A stretch of 64,000 bases of DNA, taken from the NCBI GenBank assembly GCA_041570195.1, contig JBFFWQ010000016.1, positions 1 to 64,000 on the forward strand. The letters run 5' to 3'. Numbering within the stretch: the stretch's first letter is position 1; every line of letters starts with the position of its first letter. Positions 40,221-49,900 of the stretch are shown one piece after another. The translations under genes were made by a program, and so were the position numbers. The stretch is from UBA11865 sp041570195. GTDB taxonomy: Bacteria > Chloroflexota > Anaerolineae > Promineifilales > Promineifilaceae. The notes beneath the pieces are model-generated. The model saw nothing but the letters and a program-made list of their open reading frames with translations, did no database searches and was not told the DNA's origin.

Positions 40221-41663
40221 TCAATTATCAATATACATGCTGTAGGTCAGGAACGTTTCGTCCGGCCTGGCGTCCCAGGCGTAAACGACGTAGGTACCGG
40301 CCAGCTTATCGTGCAAGGCCTGGCGTTTATCATCACCTAAAACCCAAAGGAAGCCGATCAGGAATATACTTGCGAATAGAAGAAAGCCAATTATGCGAAG
40401 AATCGCCCGCCAGAGAGTGACTCGGCCGCCGCCGCGGCTGACCACACGCAGACCCATGAGCATCATACCCAGAGTCTGGCCAGTCAAGAGCCAGAACAAT
40501 ACCAGGTAGCTGACGACGATAGCCATTCCATTAACGACGGCAAACAAGGAGGTGAAAAGGCCGGTTGAGCCGACGGTGGTGTCGAACCATTCTCGCAGCC
40601 CAAGGACGTCAATGGCGGTAGTCAACAAGGAGCTACCCAAAGCCAGGACGAGAATGACGAGGCCCACGTCGAGGACGAGGGCCAGCAAGCGACTGACGAA
40701 GCCGGCATAGTATCCAAGCCGAGAGCCTTCAGGGATGGGCTGGTTCCTACGAACGATGGAGCGGACCAGTCGCGGATCGAAGTCGGGGCCAGGCAATTCA
40801 GAGCGATCAGGTCTCCGGAAAATGCGGTGGATCGGTCCTTCGAAGAAGTCGTCGCTGCTGACCGCTCGTTCGCGAATCTCCTCGATGATTTCGTCGACAA
40901 TGCCCACGGTCTGGGAAGCGATGACTTCCTGGATGAAGATTTCGACCTGTTCGTTGGCAATCAGTTCGTCCATTGTTTCCTCGGCCGCATTGTTCAAAGC
41001 GGTTTCGGCCATAGCGCGGCTACGGCTATCTTCGGCCCGGCCCATGGCTCGCCAGCGTTCCACCTGCGAATCGCCACGATCCACTGCCTTCCCAAAACCG
41101 CGCTGTACAGGTCTGAAGGCGCGGCGGTTACGGACGGGGCGGAGCAAAAAGTTGATGGTCCCGGCCAGGCCGTTGCCGATGTCATTCAAAAAGCGGACGG
41201 CGGCGCCGGCTTTTGATCGGGCGTCGATCATGATACCCAGGGCCAGATGGCGCGCCGGCCGGTCGACCGAGATACCAAAGCGTTGCTCCCAGTCCGACAT
41301 GGGCACCAGCACATCGCTTTCGGACCTGCGGCGGGCGCCTGGCTCGACCTCAGCGTCGTTTAGCCGATCTAACCGCTCGTTGACCGTGTCGATGACCAGC
41401 AACGCGCTGCCCAGCGTAACGCGGGCTAGCTTATCGCCGCTTCCGGCCGGTTGTCCCGCACCAGTGTCCGGGACGGGCGTAGCCATCCCGTCGACTACAT
41501 CCTGTTCAACGGCCGCGCCTTCTGGCTCGTGAGAGTCAGAATCGATGGCCGCCGGCGGATCGGTCTCGGGTGGCGTTTCGCTTGCCTCGGCCGGCGCGGG
41601 TACGGGGGTTGAACGGCCGGCGCTCCTAGATTCAGCGGTCAGTTGTTCGCTACTTTCGGTCAT
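40221..41663 (-). CDS. RDD-family membrane protein with long cytosolic region
   Basis: A 480-residue protein. The first 100 residues are low-complexity and acidic (Ser, Glu, Pro), followed by a charged, mostly soluble region (VIDTVNERLDRLNDAEVEPG, later ELIANEQVEIFIQEVIASQ) of unknown fold. The C-terminal third is an RDD domain with four membrane helices (SRLLALVLDVGLVILVLALG, SYLVLFWLLTGQTLGMMLMG, RIIGFLLFASIFLIGFLWV). RDD proteins are membrane proteins of mostly unknown role, some acting in ion exchange. The ATG at 41663 has GGGAG before it and was preferred to one nine codons upstream. It lies between a UbiB kinase gene and the channel gene in one operon. Confidence 0.82.
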   Translation of the reverse strand: MTESSEQLTAESRSAGRSTPVPAPAEASETPPETDPPAAIDSDSHEPEGAAVEQDVVDGMATPVPDTGAGQPAGSGDKLARVTLGSALLVIDTVNERLDRLNDAEVEPGARRRSESDVLVPMSDWEQRFGISVDRPARHLALGIMIDARSKAGAAVRFLNDIGNGLAGTINFLLRPVRNRRAFRPVQRGFGKAVDRGDSQVERWRAMGRAEDSRSRAMAETALNNAAEETMDELIANEQVEIFIQEVIASQTVGIVDEIIEEIRERAVSSDDFFEGPIHRIFRRPDRSELPGPDFDPRLVRSIVRRNQPIPEGSRLGYYAGFVSRLLALVLDVGLVILVLALGSSLLTTAIDVLGLREWFDTTVGSTGLFTSLFAVVNGMAIVVSYLVLFWLLTGQTLGMMLMGLRVVSRGGGRVTLWRAILRIIGFLLFASIFLIGFLWVLGDDKRQALHDKLAGTYVVYAWDARPDETFLTYSMYIDN

Positions 41664-41690
41664 AGCCTGATTCTCCCATAGCGGCGCCAC

Positions 41691-43406
41691 TTAGCGCCGA
41701 TTTGAGCGTAAGATCGACCATATTAACCACAATGAAAGACCGACCATTAATACAAAGCCGACGACGATGAGCCAGGTAGGCAAGTTCCAGGGCCAGGTCA
41801 GGTCAAGGGACGGGATCAACAATGCCAGGGCAACGGTCAAGGTGCCAATTAGTATAGCCAAAATGATGCGATTGGCCGCCTGATCCATTTGCCTGGAGGC
41901 GCGGGTTATGGTCGGTACGTCCACGTCGATGTGCAGGGCGCCGCGCTCAATCTGATCCAGGATGCGCGTCGTTCGTCGGGGAAAGGTGTTCATCAATTCG
42001 AGCCAGCCGCTGGCGCCACGCAGAATGCCCGGTCCCCAGGAAGCCGGTGAGGCCAATTTCAACAAGAAACGGCGAACGAAGGGTGCGGAAACCTCAAATA
42101 CGTCGAAATCCGGCGCCAGGCGCTTGCCGACGCCTTCCATGATGACCAACGTTTTCAGCAGCAGCCAGTAGTCGCTAGGGATTTTGAGATGGTATTCAAA
42201 AATGATGGGCTGGATTTCGGCCAGGATCTCGTTGACGGCGATGTCTTTAAGCGGCATACCATAGTATTTTCGCAAGAGGCGTCTCAAGTCGCGCTTCAAG
42301 CCGTGCTCGTCGACGTCAGGCCCGGCGATACGCATGCGGATGAGTTGATCGACGATCGCTTCTGCATCGAAGCGGATGACGGCCACGTACAGACGTATCA
42401 GGTTGGCCCGATCGGAGTCGTCCAGGTAACCAACCGTGCCGAAGTCTATCAGGCCGATGATGTTACCGGGCAAGATTACCAGATTCCCTGGGTGGGGATC
42501 GGCATGGAAGTAGCCGTCTTCCAGAACTTCCTTGATGATAAAGCGAGCGGCGTGCATGGCGATCTGGTCGCGATCGTAGCCTTCGTCATCCAGACGCTGG
42601 ATGTTATCGGGCTTGATGCCGGATATTCGCTCCTGGATGAGCACGCGCCGGGTGGAATAGCGCCAGTAAACCTTTGGCACATAGATGAAGCCTTCCTCAG
42701 CGAAATTGCTACGGAAACGATCGGCGTTGCGCCCTTCGCGGCCGTAGTCGAGCTCGGCTTTTAGGGCTATGCCGAACTCCTCTGACAGGCCGACCGGGTC
42801 GTAGGCGGCGGTCCAAGGGAGGCGCTCGGCAGCCAGGTGAGCCATGTCCTGGATGATGGCCAGGTCGGTGGCAATGTTACGCTCAATATTCGGCCGCTGT
42901 ACCTTCACGACAACCTGGGTTTCATCTTCCAGCAAGGCGGCGTATACCTGGGCCAGTGAGGCCGAGGCGATGGGCGTCGGGTCCAGGGCTAGAAAAATCT
43001 CCTCAAAGGGCCGGTCCAGTTCTTCTTCCAAAACGAGCCTGATTTCGTCCCAGGGCGCTGGAGGCACATCGTCCTGAAGTTTGCTCAACTCGTCGATGAA
43101 GGCCGGGGGCAGGATTTCGGGCCGGGTGCTGGCTATTTGACCCAGCTTGATGAAAGTCGGGCCCAGTTCTTCGAGGGCCTCGCGCAGATGCTGGGCGGCC
43201 GTGCGCCTGGTTTCTGGCGGCGGCTCGCCGCGCAGCAGGCGGCGAGGCAGGTTCAGGGCGCCGCCTAGGCCCATTTCGGCCACGATCGCGCCAAAGCCAT
43301 GGCGAGCCATGACCTCGGCTATTTTGCGGTAGCGATTTATGTGGCGAGGTCTGAAGAATGTCATCGTGTGTTGGCGTACTCGTTCGACAGGCAAGCCGTG
43401 TGGCAA
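41691..43406 (-). CDS. UbiB/AarF (ABC1/ADCK) family kinase-like protein, second copy
   Basis: A 571-residue atypical kinase. Motifs: KxGQ in FIKLGQIAST, alanine-rich loop IASASLAQVYAA, VVKVQRP, HADPHPGNLV, GLIDFGTVG; two C-terminal membrane helices (IILAILIGTLTVALALLIP and WLIVVGFVLMVGLSLWLIW). Same family and layout as 24212-25939, but in a different operon, here the first gene ahead of an RDD protein and the ligand-gated channel. Each UbiB copy in the window is thus paired with ion-transport genes. An internal ATG 14 codons on (43364) is an alternative start; neither has a strong ribosome site. Confidence 0.9.
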   Translation of the reverse strand: MPHGLPVERVRQHTMTFFRPRHINRYRKIAEVMARHGFGAIVAEMGLGGALNLPRRLLRGEPPPETRRTAAQHLREALEELGPTFIKLGQIASTRPEILPPAFIDELSKLQDDVPPAPWDEIRLVLEEELDRPFEEIFLALDPTPIASASLAQVYAALLEDETQVVVKVQRPNIERNIATDLAIIQDMAHLAAERLPWTAAYDPVGLSEEFGIALKAELDYGREGRNADRFRSNFAEEGFIYVPKVYWRYSTRRVLIQERISGIKPDNIQRLDDEGYDRDQIAMHAARFIIKEVLEDGYFHADPHPGNLVILPGNIIGLIDFGTVGYLDDSDRANLIRLYVAVIRFDAEAIVDQLIRMRIAGPDVDEHGLKRDLRRLLRKYYGMPLKDIAVNEILAEIQPIIFEYHLKIPSDYWLLLKTLVIMEGVGKRLAPDFDVFEVSAPFVRRFLLKLASPASWGPGILRGASGWLELMNTFPRRTTRILDQIERGALHIDVDVPTITRASRQMDQAANRIILAILIGTLTVALALLIPSLDLTWPWNLPTWLIVVGFVLMVGLSLWLIWSILRSNRR

Positions 43407-43545
43407 AGTGGTTTCTGACTTAGATCGTGCATTGCTCGCGCCCTACACCGTGTCTGGGCCCGGCGAGTTGTGCTACCCGGCTTGAATGGTCGTCGGAATT
43501 ATACGGGAGTTGGCAGCTTCAAGCACGAATGAGGCCGTGGTCGGA

Positions 43546-43606
43546 AGCTAGGCTTTTGGGTCGAGACCCGGTGGAGATCGGATCGGCGCGAAAAGCCTGG
43601 CGTCTC
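43546..43606. repeat. Diverged copy of the 63-nt hairpin element
   Basis: AAGCTAGGCTTTT at 43545-43557 pairs with AAAAGCCTGGC at 43591-43601 around a loop of exactly 33 nt, the same as the copies at 4-149 although the loop sequence has changed. It lies in the 560-nt gap between the UbiB gene and the M64 peptidase gene, which otherwise holds only a HAD relic. Confidence 0.6.
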
Positions 43607-43644
43607 TCGCGAGTCTTTTGGGTCTGGTGCTGTATGATAACCTG

Positions 43645-43845
43645 ATGCACAAGACAGGAAGATGGCGGACGATCCAGGCCGTCATCTGAGATTACGATGG
43701 CACGCTTGTCGACACGCGGCGCAAGAATCTGCCGGTGACGCGAGCTCTGGTTCCGGCGATCAGCGCGGCCAGCGGCACCGTCACAACCGGCGCCAGCACC
43801 ATCAGGTATGATGACGCAGTAGCAGTCCAACGCTGGATGGCATAG
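43645..43845 (+). pseudogene. N-terminal relic of a HAD-family phosphatase
   Basis: An ATG at 43645 opens RWRTIQAVI, then TGA at 43687, then DYDGTLVDTRRKNLPVTRAL. Restoring an aromatic at the stop gives VIFDYDGTLVDTR, the first HAD motif, whose first aspartate is the nucleophile. After about 30 more codons similarity is lost and the frame ends at TAG; the rest of the roughly 200-residue protein is gone. Confidence 0.65.
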
Positions 43846-43966
43846 ACCTCTGATCCTCCAAGACCTGGGCATATCTAGTTGACCAGTGGCCAGGTTTTGC
43901 GGTCATGTCGTCACTATGAAAGTTTTCGCTAGGCAGGGGCTAAGAGACGTACCCATAGCCAGTAGA

Positions 43967-46900
43967 TCACTTGGCCAGATGCCACATGTAGATCGAACCG
44001 TGGATCCAGGTCCAATTTAAACCACGCCAGCGGCCGATTGCTTGCTGGGGCGCCGCCTCGCGGGCCAATGGCATCCTATCAGATTCGGCAGAGGCAAGCA
44101 CGACCGGAAAGTACACGAACCAGGTGACGGGTTCAATGGTTACCTTCGTATTAGCGGCGAATGAACCAACCGAGTTGGTAGCCGTCACCGTGGCGGTGTA
44201 CGCGCCAACCTTGGCATAAGTGTGGCTAACCACCGGCCCACTTGCCGTCGAACCGTCGTCGAAATGCCACTGGTAATTGACATTGGTTCCCGAGGTGGCG
44301 GTGGCCGACAGCGTGGTGGCAGTGCCCAGCACGGATGGGCCATTGTTGGCCGCCGCCAGGCCGGTGATGGCCTCGTCGACTACAGTGACTAGCGTGCTTG
44401 AAGTCTCGGAACCGATGGCGTTGGTCGCCGTGACAGTGGCTGTGAACATCCCGACTGCGGTATACGTGTGGCTGACCAGTGACTCGCTGCCCTTGGAACC
44501 GTCGGCAAAATCCCACTCATAGCTCACATGGGTGCCCGAGGTCGTCGTGGCTGACAGCATGGTGTCTGCGCCCAGCACAGTTGGGCCATCGTTGGCGGCC
44601 GCCAGGCCGCCGATGGCCTCGTAGACGGTGATGGTGGTGGTGGCCGTGACAACACCTCCTGGGTTGGCGGCGGTGACGGTGATGGCCGTTTGCCCAGGCG
44701 CAAGCCAAGTGAATACAGCCGTGTTACTCAGACCGCCCGTGGCTATCACCGGCGACTGCGCCGAAGCGTGCCAGAAATAGGTAATAGGCAGCGTCGCCGT
44801 CAGATTGACATAAGCGGTGAAAGCGCTGTTATCGAAAACCGCGCCGGTCGCCGGGCCTGTGACGTCAGCAACTGAGGGCGCGGCGTTAACGGTGACACGC
44901 CACAGGTGGTTGCTCTCAAGGGACGTTCCGGCCATTGCCGGGTGGACAAGTGACGTCGTATCTCGAACTGACAGTTGGAGTGCAAAGCTACGACCCAGAT
45001 CTGTTAGAACCGGCGTGTAGGTGAAAGCGTCCGTCGTCGCCAGTGGATCCCGAACCCCGTCAATGCTCCAGCGAATGTCCACGGGAGGGCCGCCTAACGG
45101 CTGTAGGATCTCAGCCTTAAACGACTGACTGGCCGGATACCAAAGGGGAATTACGGCGCCTGCAGGCGTGGTCGAACCCGGTTCGATCAGCTTTATACCC
45201 GCGGAAGGGGATCCCCAGCCGCCATCGTACAATTTTAGCACGTAGGCCTGACCCGGAACCTGGCAGTAGGGCGCACCCAGGTTGCGCATGATGCAGCTTT
45301 GGCCAGAACGGTACATGTCGGTCGATTGATACCGGGCGCCTCCGAAGAGTCCGACGACGCCGGAGAACATGGGGTCCATTTCCGGCTCGGTTGGGATCGG
45401 CGTGCTGGTGCTAATCCACGGACTCCATTTGATCAGGCTGCGTGTAACTACGTCGGTTACGTTGGCTTCGCAGGGCGGGCCGCCATTATCTCTACAGGCT
45501 GGATAACCAGGGAACGCAGCTTCATATTCATCGGCCAGCCCAACAAAAGAGTGGCCATATTCATGTTGGGCTATCTGGGTAGCGCTACGATGGGTGGAGA
45601 CCACCGAAAAGGACCCGCCGGCGCCCCCGTACGTTGGATCGTTGACGACGACGATGATTTCATCCCACTCTGGAACGGCCGCAGCGGCGACCAGGACCTT
45701 GCTAAGGTTAACGGTTAGCAACCGGTGGATGTTGTTGGTGCAATAGCTGGCATCAAATGCCGTGTTCACAAAGGTCCCCTGAAGCGGGTCGGATAACATG
45801 GTCGAATCAGCACAGCAAGAAGCGCTTAAACAGCCAGCCTGGTAGGGAGGGTGGTCGGCTCCGGCCTGGGCCGAAGTAACAAAGAGCGTATGGGTAATGA
45901 CGAAGTTTCCGTACTCGGCCAGCGGCGAAATGGCAAAGAAGCCAGCGGCAATAGCGGCCGCGTCTGAGAAGAATTTCGCTTGTAACGTTTCCGTGTAGCC
46001 ATCACCCAAGAAGAGGACGTCTACCCGATTATCTGAACGGCCGCTAGCGAGATCACCAAGCGGCCGTACCGGCTGGTCAAGTTGGATCTTGGGAGTGTCC
46101 TGGGCCAGTTGATAGAGATCAAAGGTGGCCATGGTTCTGAATCCACTGTCGCTCATCACAAGCGTCGTCCCAGCAACGGCTGGGACACGTACGACAAAGA
46201 CGGGACTTTCCAATGGAAAGTAATGACCATCAATAGCTGTCTGTGAGAGCGTTGGCTCGCCGGCATGGAACTCGCCACGAAGCCATCGAGGTACTTGAAC
46301 AACATTCCGGTAGACGGTCTTCCCTGCACCGGATTCCAGGGTAACTACAAGCCGCCGGGCATCTCTTTCCGGCTGCTGCAATTGGCTGGTCAATTCCCGA
46401 TGGTCGAGGGTGTCCAGGGTCGCGCTCAAAGCGACGAGTTTGTAGTTCAGAGGCCTGATGCTGCCATCGGGCCACATTTCAAAGACAATGTAATGGGCCA
46501 GTTGGCCGTTCTGGTTGGGGGAATCATAAGCGTCAGATCCCCTGTCGGCTGGTAAGTGAGCTCCGCGTACAGCGGGGCCGTCGCCAGAAACGGATGATTT
46601 ACTGGAATACCGTTCTTCGGCAAGGAATCGCCGGGTAACAACCGCCAAACGCTCATCTGGTGGGCCTTGTGGATTAATGCCGATCTCCCCATGGGCCTGA
46701 CTTGCATCGGACAGGAGGAGCATCAAGCAAGTCAGCAGTAGAAAGACGCCAAATATCAGGATTACCAACCAACGCGAACGGTGATAGATGCTAATTCTCC
46801 TCTCGATGGCCTGTGAAGGTCTTTCGCCCGACTTGCTAGTGAGCTGCGGATTGGGGCGCCTAGCATATTGTCTGATGGACAAGAAAAGGGGACGCGGCAT
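43967..46900 (-). CDS. M64-family (IgA peptidase-like) metallopeptidase with PKD domains
   Basis: A large protein of up to 977 residues. One membrane helix or uncleaved signal (44-64, LVILIFGVFLLLTCLML) leads to an exported region. The zinc site is HEYGH (446-450) followed by LADEYE with D457, the HExxHxxxxxxD pattern of M64. After the catalytic domain come Ig/PKD-like repeats, two clear PKD modules with WDFADGS and WHFDDGS cores near the C-terminus. It probably digests protein outside the cell, anchored to the membrane. The ATG at 46900 lies in the loop of an intrinsic terminator (46884-46914); a TTG five codons on may be the real start. It follows the META-domain lipoprotein gene. Confidence 0.85.
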   Translation of the reverse strand: MPRPLFLSIRQYARRPNPQLTSKSGERPSQAIERRISIYHRSRWLVILIFGVFLLLTCLMLLLSDASQAHGEIGINPQGPPDERLAVVTRRFLAEERYSSKSSVSGDGPAVRGAHLPADRGSDAYDSPNQNGQLAHYIVFEMWPDGSIRPLNYKLVALSATLDTLDHRELTSQLQQPERDARRLVVTLESGAGKTVYRNVVQVPRWLRGEFHAGEPTLSQTAIDGHYFPLESPVFVVRVPAVAGTTLVMSDSGFRTMATFDLYQLAQDTPKIQLDQPVRPLGDLASGRSDNRVDVLFLGDGYTETLQAKFFSDAAAIAAGFFAISPLAEYGNFVITHTLFVTSAQAGADHPPYQAGCLSASCCADSTMLSDPLQGTFVNTAFDASYCTNNIHRLLTVNLSKVLVAAAAVPEWDEIIVVVNDPTYGGAGGSFSVVSTHRSATQIAQHEYGHSFVGLADEYEAAFPGYPACRDNGGPPCEANVTDVVTRSLIKWSPWISTSTPIPTEPEMDPMFSGVVGLFGGARYQSTDMYRSGQSCIMRNLGAPYCQVPGQAYVLKLYDGGWGSPSAGIKLIEPGSTTPAGAVIPLWYPASQSFKAEILQPLGGPPVDIRWSIDGVRDPLATTDAFTYTPVLTDLGRSFALQLSVRDTTSLVHPAMAGTSLESNHLWRVTVNAAPSVADVTGPATGAVFDNSAFTAYVNLTATLPITYFWHASAQSPVIATGGLSNTAVFTWLAPGQTAITVTAANPGGVVTATTTITVYEAIGGLAAANDGPTVLGADTMLSATTTSGTHVSYEWDFADGSKGSESLVSHTYTAVGMFTATVTATNAIGSETSSTLVTVVDEAITGLAAANNGPSVLGTATTLSATATSGTNVNYQWHFDDGSTASGPVVSHTYAKVGAYTATVTATNSVGSFAANTKVTIEPVTWFVYFPVVLASAESDRMPLAREAAPQQAIGRWRGLNWTWIHGSIYMWHLAK

Positions 46901-46914
46901 TCAAGCGCGTCCCC
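46884..46914 (-). terminator. Intrinsic terminator overlapping the M64 gene start
   Basis: Minus strand GGGGACGCG-cttgaatgc-CGCGTCCCC with a 9-bp perfect stem and TTTT after it. It is 62 nt beyond the META lipoprotein stop and its loop contains the ATG of the M64 gene. Confidence 0.8.
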
Positions 46915-46976
46915 TCTGTTAGATGTCTACTCAGGAGTCAGGCGAGGCACACCTAGTTTCCTAAAGACGATCGCCG

Positions 46977-49900
46977 TTAGTTGCCCACCGGGGCTGGTAC
47001 GGGCTGGATAGTGGCCATGGAGGCGTTGAAGATCAACTGGCCACTGGCTGTCGTCATGGTCAGCGTGCTGCCACTGATGGTATAGGCGCTGGCCGTGCCC
47101 AAGCTGGACAGATAGGTCTGCTCTTGAGCCATGATCTCCTCGGAGCACAAGGCCTGCGAGCTATTGATCGGCCCAACTGCTATCGTGCCCGGCGACGGAG
47201 TGGTGTAGGTGCCATTGTAGCTATTGCAACCAGCGAAGCCTGACAGGGTGCCATTGGCGAATTGTATGGAGATGGAAGTCCCCTCCAGGGTGCCGGCCAG
47301 GATCCAGTCGCTGCCTTCCAGGTTGCCGTTGACGGTAATGGCCATGCTGGCACTATCGCTCAGATTGTTGGCGTCGATGACCGTCACCGTCGGGTAGTAA
47401 ACGCCGGGTACGGAGTAGATGGTGGTGAAAGTACTATCGGGCACATTGCCGGTATTGTTGCCGTCACCGGATTGCCAATTGTAGGTGCTGATGGTCCCGG
47501 TACCCGGCTGCGAATTGGCAGCGCTAAAGGTAACCGATTCGCCGACAAAGGCCGCGCTCGGCCCTTCGATCACCGCCGTGGGCGGCACCACTTCCACTAC
47601 CGGTCGAACCTGAACCGATTGGCTGGCCGTACTAGACAAGCCGGCCTGGTCGGTGACCGTTAGTTGGACTGTGAAGGCGCCGGCGGCGCTGTAACTGTAC
47701 GATACGATCGCGCCGGACAGGACGGTGCCATCGCCCATGTCCCAGACATAGCTGACGACGGGCGTCGAGCCAGCCGTGGAGCCAGAGCCATCATAGGTCA
47801 ATAATTCACCCATATCAGCCTGGGCGGGGCCGCTAATCACGGCCGTCGGGCCCAAAGGCTGGGCAGGCGGGATGGAGGTGTAGTTGATCACGCTGCCATC
47901 GACAGTCTGGATCTGCATCGAGGTGTCACTGACGGTATAGCCGACGGCCGAGGGCAGGAAGATAAGCAGAGCCTCTTCTTGCTTGGCCAGGGCCTCAGTG
48001 GTGCAGGCCGCCCGGGTGGTAGTCAGGCCGCTGATGGTCAACTTGTTGCCCGGCTCGGTCTTATAGGAGCCGTTGAAGTCGTTACAGCCGGTGGCGCCGC
48101 TTAGGCTGGAGCCGTCGGCAGCAAACAAGGCGGTGGAGTTGCTACCGGTTACCGCTTGCAGGGTGCCCACGGAAACCAGGTACCAGGTCCTGTTTTGTAG
48201 ATCCAGCGACTGGTCCAGAACCGGAGTGCTGTTGTAAACCAAAACGCCGTGGGCGGTGGAAATCAAGAGCTGATCGCCGGCCCGGTCATAGTCATAGGCG
48301 TTGCTCAGCCAATCGAAGTAGCCGCCTTCCTGTTCCATCACTGGTTGGGCGCAGGCCTTGCGGGTAGAAGCGACAGGGCCAATGCCGAAGTTCTCGCCGA
48401 TGGTGGCGTTGTAGGCGTTACAGCCGCCGGAGCCGCTGATCTGGCCGGTGACGTCATCTTCGTTGACGTTGAAGCCGGCCGTTATCTCGGTGCCGGGCAC
48501 AAGCGGGTTGCCATTAAAGGAGGCCAGGTACCAAAAGGTGTTATCCAACGGGGTGAGGTCAATAACCGTTTCCGTCGGCGGCTCGGTGGCCTCGAAGTTC
48601 ATGACTTGCCTGGTCTCACCTTCGCCATAAGGGATCTGCAGCACATGGCCCAGGATACGGTACTCGGTTGCCGAATTCAAACCCAGGAAGAATTGCTGCT
48701 CGACTTCGAAGTTGCCGGCGCCCCACGGACATTCCTCGTTATTGGTCTTGGAGGGCAAGTTAATCTTTATTTCGTTCAAGTTAGCGGTGAAGGTGGCGTT
48801 GTAAACGTTGCAGCCGGTCTGGCCGACCACGGTACCCGAGGGTAGCGTGGGCAGGCGGCTGAACTGAGCGGTGAAGCTACTGCCTTCCACCGGCGGCTGG
48901 GGATCATCATAGTCGCCAATGGAAATGAGCGACCACAAAGTGCCCAGCAATGGCTCACGGTCGGCGGTGTAGATGATATCGCCGCTACCAGTGTGGATAA
49001 CCATCTGGTCGCCCAGGATATCATAGCTTTCGGCCGTTTCCAGCGCTGCCATATATGAGCTTTCCAGACTGGCTAGAGTCTCGTCGGGGCACATGGCCAT
49101 CGTCATGGCCATCGGGCTGGAGATGTTCAGGGCGCCGGTATCGGCGTCCGTCTCATAGCTGGTGTTGTAGCTATTGCAGACGGCGCTGCCGCCGACAGTA
49201 CCCGTTCCGGCCTCTTCGCCGGGGTTGAACAGGGCGGTGATCTCTACTTCCGGTGGTATGGGCTGGCCGTTCAGCACCAGGGCCTGCCAGAGCACGTTCT
49301 CCAGCGGCAAGCTGAGAGAGGTGTAGTTGAGCACGCCGCCATCGTACGCGATCTGCATATTAGGGCCGACGATCTCATAAGTCTGGGCCGTCTCTAAGGC
49401 ACCCAGGTAGGCGGTCTCCTGATCGGCGCCGACAGGGCACATCATGCGCGTCGTGCCGATGGGACCGAAGGTAATCTGGTCGCCGTCGACGGTGTAGCTG
49501 GTGGTGTAGTTGTTGCAAGAGGCGTTACCGCCGACGGTGCCGGTAGCATCGGTTTCAGGAGCGAATTCAGCGGTGATGGTGGTGCCTGAAAGCAGACTCT
49601 GAAGGCTATCTGGATCGCCAAAGGACACCAGTTGCCAGATGGGACCGGTTAAGGGCGTCTCGCCCTCGCTATAGACCAACTTTTCATCGTAGGGTTGGCC
49701 GGAATCATAGGCCAATTCCAACCGACCTTCTTCGGTCAGGGTCCAGCCGGTGACCGTTTCCAGGGCGCCCAGGTAGGTCGCTTCTTCTTCCATGCCGTCT
49801 TCACAGGCCATCATGGTGACCCCAATGGGGCCGCTGATGGTCAATCCACCGTCGTCGGTGGATTCGTAGGCGGTGAAGTAGTTGTTGCAGCCGGCGGTTC

